DNA from: CAYVFC01 sp964450715
GTDB taxonomy: Bacteria; Myxococcota_A; Polyangia; Polyangiales; JAFGIB01
Assembly: GCA_964450715.1 (NCBI GenBank)
Contig: CAYVFC010000184.1
Span: forward strand, 1-14,005
DNA length: 14,005 nt
Direction of reading: 5' to 3'
Shown in pieces: positions 1-7,300 of this stretch. Position 1 is the stretch's first letter; every line of letters begins with the position of its first letter. A model generated the notes under the pieces. It was not told the DNA's origin. It searched no databases and saw only the letters and a program-made list of their open reading frames with translations. The translations under genes and the position numbers were made by a program.

Positions 1-6
1 GAAAAG

Positions 7-52
7 GTGATCGGCTTGGCCCGGAAGAAGTGATCGGCTTCAGCGGAATACG
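7..52. repeat. 23-bp-period direct repeat, possible IS end
   Basis: GTGATCGGCTT occurs at 7-17 and again, identically, at 30-40. Each copy is followed by a CGGAA at nearly the same offset, so the unit is about 23 bp. Repeated GTGATC-type motifs next to GGAA/TTCC blocks recall the multiple terminal repeats of IS21-family elements, with the element body lying to the left outside the window. No transposase fragment is visible here, so the IS assignment is only a guess; the repeat itself is certain. Confidence 0.35.
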
Positions 53-133
53 CAGCGGAGGAGAGCTGTCGCACCTAGATACTTCGATGGTGCGGCGCAG
101 AGGGCTTCTGGCCCGGTATGGAGGGGTAAGGGT

Positions 134-184
134 GAAGGCCGGAGGGGGAGGAGGGAAGGCCGGAGGGGGAGGAGGGAAGGCCGG
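134..184 (+). repeat. G-rich 21-bp tandem repeat, possible G-quadruplex
   Basis: Two identical 21-bp units (134-154 and 155-175) and a 9-bp partial third copy (176-184), each beginning GAAGGCCGG and ending GGAGG. The plus strand has four G runs of at least three (144-148, 153-155, 165-169, 174-176) separated by 4, 9 and 4 nt, which fits a G-quadruplex-capable pattern. The surrounding 1-267 has no credible gene. A 63-codon plus-strand frame across it encodes only GGGGGKAGG-type low complexity with no ribosome binding site. Confidence 0.7.
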
Positions 185-267
185 TGGCCGTGGCAGCGGG
201 TGGACGGTGGCGGTTGGATAGGTGGCCGTCCTAAAGTCCCAAAGGGGGCTATGACGAGGTCCGCGTT

Positions 268-810
268 TTACTCGGGCTGTTCCTCGGTCGGCGGGACCGA
301 CCTGGGCGGTTCGCGGTCCTGATTCGGCTCGGTCGGCGGCTCGGTCTGCTCGGTCGCCGCAGTCTGCTCGGTCGGCTGGCGCGGCGCGGCCATCTGTTCG
401 CGACCGAAGTCCCGTTCGCGACCGAAGTCCTGTTCGCGACCGAAGTCCTGTTCGCGACCGAAGTCCCGTTCGCGCCTATAGGTCCCTTCGCGTCCGTAGG
501 CGGGTTCTTCCCGTCCGCGCTCGGAAAAGGGCTCGTCGTAGCAGAGCGGCCTCGGGCCCCTGTCGGCTGCGCGGGAGAGCTTGTCCAGAGTATCGGCCGC
601 AGTGCGCAGGGTTTCCATGCTGGTTTCCAGCGCTACCTTGCCCATATTCAGGCCCACCTTCGCCCAGGTGCGCCCGATGCCCGCCCAGGGGCCAGCCAGT
701 TCCGGACCCAGCGCGCGTCTGCGGCGCCTTCCTCGTTCGCGTCCGTGGTCGTAGTCGTAATCGTAGTCGTAACCACGCTCGTATCGACGTCCGTGTCGTC
801 TCCTAGGCAT
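268..810 (-). CDS. Charged repeat protein with amphipathic helix, unknown function
   Basis: 180 residues, not recognised as a named family. The N-terminus is very basic with a YDYDYDYD tract (residues 14-21). Residues about 45-84 (GRTWAKVGLNMGKVALETS onward) look like one amphipathic helix, loosely phasin-like. A charged linker leads to four tandem hexapeptides RE(R/Q)DFG (113-136) and a Thr/Glu/Pro-rich tail to the end. There is no signal peptide and no membrane segment, so it is probably cytoplasmic. The start is supported by a strong AAAGGAG ribosome binding site 6-7 nt upstream. It lies 45 nt downstream of the ribbon-helix-helix gene on the same strand, so the two probably form one transcript. 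That context suggests a granule-, nucleoid- or polymer-associated protein controlled by its neighbour, but this is inference only. Confidence 0.65.
   Translation of the reverse strand: MPRRRHGRRYERGYDYDYDYDHGRERGRRRRRALGPELAGPWAGIGRTWAKVGLNMGKVALETSMETLRTAADTLDKLSRAADRGPRPLCYDEPFSERGREEPAYGREGTYRRERDFGREQDFGREQDFGRERDFGREQMAAPRQPTEQTAATEQTEPPTEPNQDREPPRSVPPTEEQPE
396..467 (-). repeat. 18-bp tandem repeat x4 inside the 268-810 gene
   Basis: Four adjoining 18-bp units (396-413, 414-431, 432-449, 450-467), each GTTCGCGACCGAAGTCC plus C or T, and a partial fifth copy. They are in frame and encode the RE(R/Q)DFG hexapeptides. The near-perfect DNA identity suggests recent slippage expansion, so copy number may vary between strains. 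Confidence 0.9.
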
Positions 811-855
811 TTCGCTTCTCCTTTCAATGTCTAATCGTCTTTCGACGATGGGTCG

Positions 856-1485
856 TCATTTCTGCTCGGGTGCAGGTAGGCACTCGGCTCCCAGGATAAG
901 CCGTCGGCCCTTTCGGTCACGGACCGCCAGGAGCGCTGCCTCGCCCGCGCCCATTTCGCGGCCGCAAAGGCCGCACTCAGTGTCGCGCGCCAGCGTGATC
1001 TTCTGAAAGCCGATTACCCCCCGCAGCGCGCGTTCGATCTGCCTTCTGTCGGGTCGGTCGTCGCTCTCGCTCTCGCTGTAGCTCTCGCGTGGCGCCCTCT
1101 TGTCGTCCTCGTATCTTGCGTCGTGCCTGTTCGGTCCTTCGGGTCCGCCGGGTGCCCCGGGCTCGTCGGGGTCGTAGTCCTCGTCAGGCTCGTCGCGGTC
1201 GTAGCGACTGCCGCGGTTTCCCCGTCCGTATCGCTCGGCGCGTTGGCGCAGCACGGCGAAGCGATCGGCAATGTCCTGAGCCTCGTCTTCGGCCGTGCGC
1301 GTCACCGCATGGGCCGCTTCCAGCACGTCCTCGATGGCGGCTCGCACAATATTGGATACGGGAAGGCGGAGCGCCTCGGAGAGCCGCTTGAGCTCGGTCT
1401 CCAGCACTTCCGGCACGCGAGTGTGCAGTACCCGCTCCTTTCTCTCTCCCCGGTGACTCCTCCGATAGCGCCTGCTGTATGTCAT
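856..1485 (-). CDS. Ribbon-helix-helix protein with C-terminal CxxC motif
   Basis: 209 residues. Residues 18-55 (RVLHTRVPEVLETELKRLSE, then a helix with LPVSNIVRAAIEDVL) match the MetJ/Arc/CopG ribbon-helix-helix pattern: a short strand for the DNA groove followed by two helices. A low-complexity acidic/Arg linker follows (about 85-147). The C-terminus carries C171-GLC-174 and C202. This resembles the CxxC...CxxC zinc-ribbon-like tail of Myxococcota ribbon-helix-helix proteins, but one cysteine of the second pair is missing (GAEC). It is probably a dimeric DNA-binding regulator. It is first gene of a minus-strand pair. There is no clear Shine-Dalgarno before the ATG (rc context AAAATATCATG); the start is supported because the domain begins 18 residues in. 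A paired TTGTGATACA site upstream may be its operator. The DNA-binding fold is well supported; metal binding is less certain. Confidence 0.8.
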   Translation of the reverse strand: MTYSRRYRRSHRGERKERVLHTRVPEVLETELKRLSEALRLPVSNIVRAAIEDVLEAAHAVTRTAEDEAQDIADRFAVLRQRAERYGRGNRGSRYDRDEPDEDYDPDEPGAPGGPEGPNRHDARYEDDKRAPRESYSESESDDRPDRRQIERALRGVIGFQKITLARDTECGLCGREMGAGEAALLAVRDRKGRRLILGAECLPAPEQK

Positions 1486-1494
1486 GATATTTTG

Positions 1495-1560
1495 AGCGTA
1501 ACACGTTGTGATACAATTTCAATCCGGTTTCGACCGATTCCCGCCGATTTTGTGATACAT
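1495..1560 (-). promoter_or_regulatory. Candidate promoter with duplicated TTGTGATACA operator
   Basis: TTGTGATACA occurs at 1506-1515 and 1550-1559, 44 bp apart, about four helical turns. The first copy extends to TTGTGATACAA, an inverted repeat with arms TTGT/ACAA around GAT. It falls in the spacer of a candidate minus-strand promoter: -35-like TTGAAA (rc of 1517-1522), 16 nt, weak -10-like TACGCT (rc of 1495-1500). Two in-phase short sites just upstream of a ribbon-helix-helix gene are the expected arrangement for cooperative autorepression. The repeats are observed; the promoter and the regulator-operator link are inference. Confidence 0.45.
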
Positions 1561-1636
1561 TTTTATAAGTATTTGATTTTGTTTGTTAATAGTCTTTGAT
1601 GAATAACGTTCTCCGCCGATTCGTCCCTGTCCCGTT

Positions 1637-1663
1637 AGTCGATAGTGCATAAGTCGATAGTGC
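1637..1663. repeat. Two 12-bp direct repeats before the 1706 gene
   Basis: AGTCGATAGTGC occurs at 1637-1648 and 1652-1663, a 15-bp period, about 40 nt before the ATG of the small lipoprotein. An inverted repeat GAAAG-GG-CTTTC follows at 1666-1677. They may be regulator-binding sites for the plus-strand gene. No convincing -35/-10 pair was found nearby. Confidence 0.5.
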
Positions 1664-1705
1664 TTGAAAGGGCTTTCCCAGAGTACGTGAACGAGGAGGA
1701 CGGAG

Positions 1706-1990
1706 ATGAACAAGCTTGGAAGTAGGTTCTTGACGATTCTCTTGGCCTTGGCCGCGTCGTTCCTGCTGGCGGTTACCGCCGTGGGGTGCGGCGACGACGA
1801 TGACGACGGCGCCGGCGGTGCCGGCGGAGAGTTCGACGGCGGAGCCGGAGAAGGCGATGCCGGAATGGATAGCGGAGCCGCCGGTGAAGGCGGCGAGGGC
1901 GGCGAAGGCGGCTCGGCCGGTGAAGCAGGCGAGGGCGGCGCCGGCGGAGAGCCGGGCGACGATGCTGGCGCGGACGAGGACGCCGGCTAG
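1706..1990 (+). CDS. Small Gly/Asp/Glu-rich predicted lipoprotein
   Basis: 94 residues. A typical signal peptide (K3, then the hydrophobic stretch FLTILLALAASFLLAVTAV) ends at GC, cysteine 28. The lipobox is imperfect (TAVGC, Ala at -3) but the position and the acidic GDDDDDG run after it fit a lipoprotein. Everything after the cysteine is low complexity, built of GAGG, GEGG and GDAG blocks without a fold, cysteines or aromatic residues. Many Myxococcota lipoproteins have such a tether, but here no domain follows it. The start is supported by GAGGAGG at 1693-1699, 6 nt before the ATG. The gene is monocistronic and convergent with the 2312-2752 gene, and a strong hairpin terminator lies 100 nt past the stop. 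It could be a surface filler or spacer protein, or the remnant of a longer lipoprotein that lost its domain. Confidence 0.7.
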   Translation: MNKLGSRFLTILLALAASFLLAVTAVGCGDDDDDGAGGAGGEFDGGAGEGDAGMDSGAAGEGGEGGEGGSAGEAGEGGAGGEPGDDAGADEDAG

Positions 1991-2311
1991 AAGCCGGGGA
2001 TTCCGGCGGGAAACCGGCGCCCGTTTCAGTCCGGGAGTTTCCGCCGGAAACGGGAACCAGAGTAGCGGCGGGAAGGCGGATCAGGTCTCGAGACCGTAGC
2101 CGCCGTCCAAACCAGGGCGGCGGAGACGGTCTCTTTCTACTTTAACCATACCGTGTCAGGTCGCCCTCGCGACGACGACGACCTGATAAGCCGAAGACGC
2201 ACGCGATGTCGGGCGCGCGCGGCAATGGATCGTTAGACACCGACTACCCCCCTGAACGGTTACCCTCGCACCAGCCGTTCTGGCGGCAGCGTCGGCTCGA
2301 GGCCGCTAGAT
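1991..2311. other. 321-bp intergenic region rich in hairpins
   Basis: No gene seen. It holds three inverted repeats. The first, 2001-2014 with 2037-2049, has 13 bp with one bulged G (TTCCGGCGG(G)AAAC / GTTTCCGCCGGAA). The second is the terminator hairpin at 2090-2133. The third, 2154-2163 with 2179-2188, has 10 bp including one G-T pair, with core TCAGGTCG / CGACCTGA and a 15-nt loop. A shorter GAACGG/CCGTTC pair lies just downstream of the minus-strand 2312-2752 gene (about 2253-2280) and might help end that transcript, though it lacks a T run. Confidence 0.6.
2090..2143 (+). terminator. Strong intrinsic-type terminator
   Basis: The outer stem GAGACCGT (2090-2097) pairs with ACGGTCTC (2126-2133). 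A 2x2 internal loop AG/AG (tandem G-A mismatch) follows, then an inner 9-bp stem CCGCCGTCC (2100-2108) with GGGCGGCGG (2115-2123, one G-U pair) closed by a 6-nt loop. TTTCTACTTT follows directly (2134-2143). The T run is interrupted, but the stem is long. It would end the transcript of the small lipoprotein at 1706-1990. Confidence 0.7.
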
Positions 2312-2752
2312 TCAGAACCAGTCGTCAGCCGACTCGCAAGCAGACCACTCTCCTTCGCGGCAGTTCATGACTCCTTCACTGCATTGCACGATGCCCTGGT
2401 CGTCCATGGCCGGATCGGGCGGCAACAGACAGGCGGCCGAGGGCGTACCGGGTTCGCACGGGCAGCCCTGGCAGCCCTCGCAATCATCTCGGGCCTGTTC
2501 CAAGCACGCATCGCAAGCCGGGCAGCGGATACACTCGTCGCCCACGTCCGGGTCCTCGTCATCGCAGTCTGCTCCGTACCTGCAGCGACCCTCGCCATAC
2601 CCGTCTCCGTCCTCGTCAACGCACATCCGGGATCCGCCGCCTCCGGACGAGGCGTCGAGCTCGACGAAGGGCTCGGGGCCATCATCGCCTCCGCACGCAC
2701 CGAGCAGGATCACACTGCAGACTGCCAACCACTTGAAGAACGACGATGCCAT
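2312..2752 (-). CDS. Small Cys-rich lipoprotein with MopE-like metal-binding motif
   Basis: 146 residues. The start is placed at the ATG at 2752 rather than at an in-frame ATG 57 nt upstream, because it gives a textbook lipoprotein signal (MASSFFKWLAVCSVILLGAC, lipobox LGAC, lipidated C20) and has GGGGAG about 7 nt before it. After an Asp/Gly tether, residues 44-74 carry CVDEDGDGYGEG...DCDDEDPDV, the Asp-rich motif of MopE-like putative metal-binding repeats and similar to calcium-binding DxDGDG loops. A dense cysteine region follows (C74 to C99), then a CSEGVMNCREGEWSAC segment. The same order of modules opens the giant lipoprotein upstream (its residues 44-123), so the two are paralogous. 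The small one carries an extra stretch with six cysteines (C77 to C97). It is probably outer-membrane attached, stabilised by disulfides or metal. Specific role unknown. Confidence 0.8.
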   Translation of the reverse strand: MASSFFKWLAVCSVILLGACGGDDGPEPFVELDASSGGGGSRMCVDEDGDGYGEGRCRYGADCDDEDPDVGDECIRCPACDACLEQARDDCEGCQGCPCEPGTPSAACLLPPDPAMDDQGIVQCSEGVMNCREGEWSACESADDWF

Positions 2753-2783
2753 GGCAACTCCCCGGTTTTCGTCTGATACCAAT

Positions 2784-2814
2784 GTATTATTGCATTTGAG
2801 GTAAAACACGGCAA
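2784..2814 (-). promoter_or_regulatory. Candidate promoter of the 2312-2752 gene
   Basis: On the minus strand, TTGCCG (rc of 2809-2814), a 17-nt spacer and AATAAT (rc of 2786-2791) fit a sigma70-like promoter. An overlapping TAATAC (rc of 2784-2789) is an alternative -10. Initiation would leave a leader of about 25 nt before the ATG at 2752. A small hairpin ACGG-TTG-CCGT followed by GTTTTA lies on top of the -35 and could partly terminate transcription from the upstream gene. The small lipoprotein may therefore be transcribed alone. Confidence 0.45.
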
Positions 2815-2866
2815 CCGTACGGACCGAAGGTCGTTTACGTCGCGCGGCGGTGCCCGCGTCCTCCCG

Positions 2867-4360
2867 TCATTGCTCGCATACCAGCTCCAGGTTGACCGTT
2901 GCGCACGAGGCGCTGTCCGCCGGGCAATCGTCAACGCTGTCGCAGGGAATCGAGCACTGGAAATCGTACGCCGTGACCCGCAAGCAGAATCCGTCCTCGA
3001 GGCCGGGGTGGCCGCACTGCTCGCTGATATCGCCGTACGGATCGCAAGCCTGCCCGAACTCCGTGTCCCGAAGCGCCGGGCAGGTGGTAGTCCCCAGCGT
3101 GCAAACGGTTGCCACCTGTCCGTCGATGCTCACGACGTCGTCGATCGTGTCCACGAAGGGGCGGCCGTCCAGCGCGCAGCTCTCGGGCGCCCCGGGCTCT
3201 CCTTCTATCCAGAGGCAGAAGTAACCGACCTCCAGCTCCTCCGGACCGAAGGTGGTGTGCACGCAGATCAGGCCCTGCTTGCAGTGAGCGTCCGCGACGC
3301 AGGTATCGCAGACCTCGGCGCTCGCTACCTCGAACTCGGAGGAACAGCTGCGGGTCAGGCTGTTGCAGACGAAATCCTTGTAGTCGCTACAAGCGCTGTG
3401 GTCTTCTTCCGTGCACTGCACGCACCGGTTGTTGTCGCCGTCCTCCGGGTCGATGTCGCACACCCCCTGCCCCTCCAGGTGGTTGCAGTCGGCGTTCTCC
3501 GCGCAAGGCGCGCAGAAACCCTCCGCGTCGCAGCGAGACGAAGTTGGGGTCGGGCAATCCTTGTTCTCGAGGCATTCGACGCAGGCGCCGGTATCCGATT
3601 CGCACAGCGGCGTTCCCGGCAGGTGCGCGCACTGTTTTTCGCGATCGCAGCCGGTACAGGCCAGCTCCTCTCCGCAGTGCGGCGACGTGGGATCGATGCA
3701 GTGTATGTCCTCCAGGCACTCGACGCAGCGACTGTCCTCCGTGTCGCATTTCGAGCCGCCGGTCGAGCTCTCACAGTCGTGGTCCTCGACGCACTCGACG
3801 CACAGGTTGCGGCTTCCGATCGGGCCGGGCCTGCATACGGGGGTATCGCTGCTCGCGGGGCAGCCGACCGACACCCCGTCCTCGCGCACGAAGCAGGGCA
3901 CGCACTGGTTGGTCGACGGATCGCAGAGCCGTTCGCAGTCGCTCTGGTCGAGACACTCGACGCAGGTGTTCGCCCCGACGTCGTCCGGACTATCCTCGTC
4001 CACCTTGCAGATGGGAGTCGAGCCCGGGCAGTTAAAGTCCGGGTCCCCCACCACGCAGGCCAGGCAGCGGCCGCTCTCCCCGTCGCAATACGGGGTGCCG
4101 TCCGGGCAGCGTCCGCCGCAACCCTCCCAGGGATTGTACTCGGCGGCGTCCTGTCGCCATCCGCCGTCTTGCTGCCCTCCCGCGTCAGCGGCCCCGGCAT
4201 CCGAGCCCCCGGCGCTTCCGTCGCTCTCGTATGCCACGCCCGCCTCTCCCTGCCGCGCGCTTCCGTCCGGCTGCCGGGCAGGCGGCGTGCTTTCGTCGTC
4301 CGCGGCAGCGCAGTGCCACCCGGATACCAGGACCAGAGCCGCCAGGGCCAAGCGGGCCAT
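2867..4360 (-). CDS. Secreted cysteine-rich protein with CVEC-type repeats
   Basis: 497 residues from the ATG at 4360. This codon sits 1 nt after the stop of the giant gene (TAG-A-ATG), which suggests coupled translation. In-frame ATGs at 4384 and 4402 inside the giant gene are alternatives, and none has a clear ribosome binding site. The N-terminus (MARLALAALVLVSGWHCAAA) is an export signal. C17 is not in a normal lipobox (GWHC), so cleavage by signal peptidase I near AAA-D is as likely as lipidation. A Gly/Ala/Asp linker follows (25-75), then about ten cysteine units, mostly (R/A/L)CVECLxxxDC, spaced 20-35 residues apart (C99/102, C133/136, C153/156, C187/190, C212/215, C235/238, C260/263, C283/286, C313/316, C351/354). 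The last third (about 365-497) is a distinct cysteine-containing region. Such rods are common in Myxococcota secreted proteins. It is probably disulfide-rich and extracytoplasmic, possibly a partner or anchor of the giant protein. Confidence 0.8.
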   Translation of the reverse strand: MARLALAALVLVSGWHCAAADDESTPPARQPDGSARQGEAGVAYESDGSAGGSDAGAADAGGQQDGGWRQDAAEYNPWEGCGGRCPDGTPYCDGESGRCLACVVGDPDFNCPGSTPICKVDEDSPDDVGANTCVECLDQSDCERLCDPSTNQCVPCFVREDGVSVGCPASSDTPVCRPGPIGSRNLCVECVEDHDCESSTGGSKCDTEDSRCVECLEDIHCIDPTSPHCGEELACTGCDREKQCAHLPGTPLCESDTGACVECLENKDCPTPTSSRCDAEGFCAPCAENADCNHLEGQGVCDIDPEDGDNNRCVQCTEEDHSACSDYKDFVCNSLTRSCSSEFEVASAEVCDTCVADAHCKQGLICVHTTFGPEELEVGYFCLWIEGEPGAPESCALDGRPFVDTIDDVVSIDGQVATVCTLGTTTCPALRDTEFGQACDPYGDISEQCGHPGLEDGFCLRVTAYDFQCSIPCDSVDDCPADSASCATVNLELVCEQ

Positions 4361-4361
4361 T

Positions 4362-7300
4362 CTAGACGGCGGTACCGCAGACATAAGTAAGGAACCAGTC
4401 ATAGAGCGTGGGCCTCTGGGTGGCGGTCGGATCCGGGAGCAGCTGCATGTTTATCCGCAGGTGCTTTCGCTTGTTGCCCAGGTCTTCCACCGCCTGCATG
4501 GCCTCGGCGACGTCGATGGGCTGGGAGGCATACATGCAGGTGCCGTTGTAGCAGGTGGCGTCCGGGGCGCAGTCGTCTTCATTCTCGCAGGCTCCCCCTT
4601 GCAGGTAGAGGCAGTAGCCGTTGGCCGCGCAGGTGCCCTGGGGGCAGTCGCTGTCGGCCGTGCAAGCTCCGGAGGAGCGGACGGTCACGATGTGGGTATA
4701 GGTACAGGAGTCGAGCTCCTCCGCCGAGTCGGCCGTACACAGCTCGAAGATGATCTTGGTGCCGTTGGGCAGATCGGCCGACCAGGCGAGATCGCTCCAG
4801 TCAGGCCGCTCGTTGGTGCCGCACTGGCCCGCGTAGATGTCCTGCCAGTACGAGCCCGCGGCGTACAGCGGCGGCGCCACCGGCTCGTCGGAGGGGACGA
4901 TGTAGACCGGAATCTCGTCCATCACCCACTTGTTGTCCGCGATCAGCTGTAGCGTGAAGGTGTACCCGCCGTTGGGATCGCTCGGGTTGGGCTCAACCCC
5001 GGGTTCCGGGTTCTTGAAGGAGATGTCGAACGCGGGCGCGGAGCCCGGCAGACAGTTCTGGTGCTCGTTGGCGATGACCCCCTCGCAGCCGTTGACCGGG
5101 CTTCCGTCCACGGCCACGATGCTGGTCACGAACGGGTTGGGATCCGGGTCCTGCAGCACCCGTACGCGGACGTCCATCCTCATGTACTCGGCCGCCTCCT
5201 GCACCATCTCCACCGTGGCCGAGGAGATGCCGTTGCCATTGGGCGCCACATTGTTGACTAGCGGCCTGCTGTTCTCGCCTAGCGCGCCGGTGGCACTGGC
5301 CACGGCGGCGGCCGAGTCGTAGGCCGCTCCGCATTCACCGCCCGTTTCCGGAGAGTTGCACGCCACGATGGACATCACCCGTATCTTCCTGTCGTCCAGC
5401 GCGGTCAGCGTCTCGGTCCAGGTGGCGGGCGCGAAGGTGCTGGCCGCGGTGGAGCCCCCGCCCACGCTGAGCTGGTAGTCCCCCATCTCGTCGTCGTAGC
5501 GGCCCTTGAGCGCGACCGTGTACTCTCCGGGTTCGAGCTTCTCGATGATCTCCGCAGTATCTCCCGGTCCGTCGTCGTCGCTACACACCAGATGTGTAAG
5601 CGCGCTGTCGGTGTCCTGTATGGTCAGGCTGTACTGCCCTGAATCCGCCGGCCCATCGCCCTTGACCACCGTATAATAAGTGCCGGCCGCGAGCTCCATC
5701 TCGATGCGGGAGGTCGTACCCGTCTCGTCGTCGCTGCAGGCCAGCCGGGTGTCGGGGTAGGCGTCCGCATCGCGGATGTTCAGCACGTACTCGCCCTGGT
5801 CGGCCGCCCGGTAGCCCTTGACGATGGCGTAGTAGTCGTTGTCGCGCTTCAGGGTAGCGTCGATGGAGGAGGTTGTATCGATCGCCGTGTCGTTGCTGCA
5901 GGCCACCAGCCCTGAGGGGATGTCCGCGTCGCGGATGGTCAGCAGGTAGTCGCCCTCGTCCCACTCCTCGATGCCCTTGACGATGACGTAGTAGTCGCCG
6001 GGATCCAGCACCTCCTCGATCACGGAATTGGAGGGCCACTCGTCCTCGCAGATGAAGAACTGCCCGATGGTACAGGTCTCGTCGTTCCAGGCACCGGTGA
6101 GGTTCATCTCCACGCAGTCCTGGCCGCCGGTGTCATTGGGCTGGTCGGTGTCCCAGTTGGTGTAGGTGAGAGCCGAGCCGTCGATCCAGGTGAAGGTGCC
6201 CTCGGTATCGGTGTCCGACAGCCCGATGTAGGTATCGCCCTCGATCATGGAGAGGATGAAGTTGTTCTCGGCCGCGTCTTCGATGGTCGCCAGGTGCATG
6301 CCCACCGCCTCGCAGCGCGCCTGCGCGTCGGCCCAGTCGCGCGAGGGCCGGCAGAACCAGTAGCCGTGCTTGTTGTAGGCCAGGTAGTCGCAGTCGCTGT
6401 CGGGCGGTGCCACGTTGTTGCGAGCGCAGGCCACAAAGCTAGCGCCCGAGGCCTCCATATCGGTCAGCCGCAGGTGGTAGTCACCATTCTGGCTCGCGCC
6501 CTTGGACTTCACCACCACGGTATAGGTTCCCGGGTCGAGCGACCGCTCGATGTGGGAGAACGACTCCATCAGGGTGTCGTCGCTGCAAGCGACGCGGTTG
6601 GTGGTGACCGCGGCCTGCTGGTCCACGAAGGTGACCCGGTAGGCGCCGTGCGCCGTGGGCGAGGCGCCCTTGACCACCAGGAAGTAATCGCCGACCGGCA
6701 GCGTGGCCGTGTAGATGGCCGAGGTCGGGTCGCTCCCGTCGTCGTTATCGCAGTACAGCCGCGTGCTCAGGCTACCCTCGCTGATCCAGGAGCCGATATC
6801 GCTGGGCGCGCCCGAGTTGTAGAGATTGGCGATGTCCGGGGCCGACAGGGCAGCGCTCCAGATGGAGACCTCGTCGATGTCGCCGAGCAGCCGCTCGATC
6901 CCGTCGCTGCCTATACGAACGGGAGCGGTGCCGGCGAAGATGGAGGTGATAGAGGTGTCGCTGGCTTTGGTCACCCCCGTGTCCTCCACGCCATCGACGT
7001 AGATCCTGAGCACGCCCGAGGCAAAGGTGAAGGCCACGTGGTGCCAGGTCGGGCTGACGTTATCGAAGACGTCTAGCGAGGTGTAGTAGTGCTTGGAGTC
7101 GTCGGTCCCGTTGCCCGAGACGATCACGCTCAGCTTGCCGTCCGAGCGGGAGAGCACCCTCCAGGAGCGCTGGTCGCTATCGGCGTCGTATTTGTCCACC
7201 ACCACCCGGTCTGCACCCGTGCCGGCGCTCACCCAGACCGAGACGGTCAGATCGTCGGTGATGTCCAGGCTCGGGTCGTCCGCCACCAGGCCGTACTCGT

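Noticed and set aside
30..221. 63-codon plus-strand frame with GGGGGKAGG repeats
   Set aside because: It is a translation of the G-rich tandem repeat, with no ribosome binding site or recognisable domain.
1184..1522. 112-codon minus-strand frame starting upstream of the ribbon-helix-helix gene
   Set aside because: It is in a different phase from the gene with the recognisable DNA-binding domain and shows no domain of its own.
2870..4390. 506-codon plus-strand open frame
   Set aside because: It is antisense to the cysteine-rich gene; composition is dominated by Ala/Val/Arg with no domain.
3411..4952. 513-codon plus-strand open frame
   Set aside because: It spans the junction of two well-supported minus-strand genes and encodes Ser/Arg/His-rich sequence without motifs.
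6048..6401. Variable region of a diversity-generating retroelement
   Set aside because: C-type lectin folds are used as DGR targets, but no reverse transcriptase or template repeat is present in the window.
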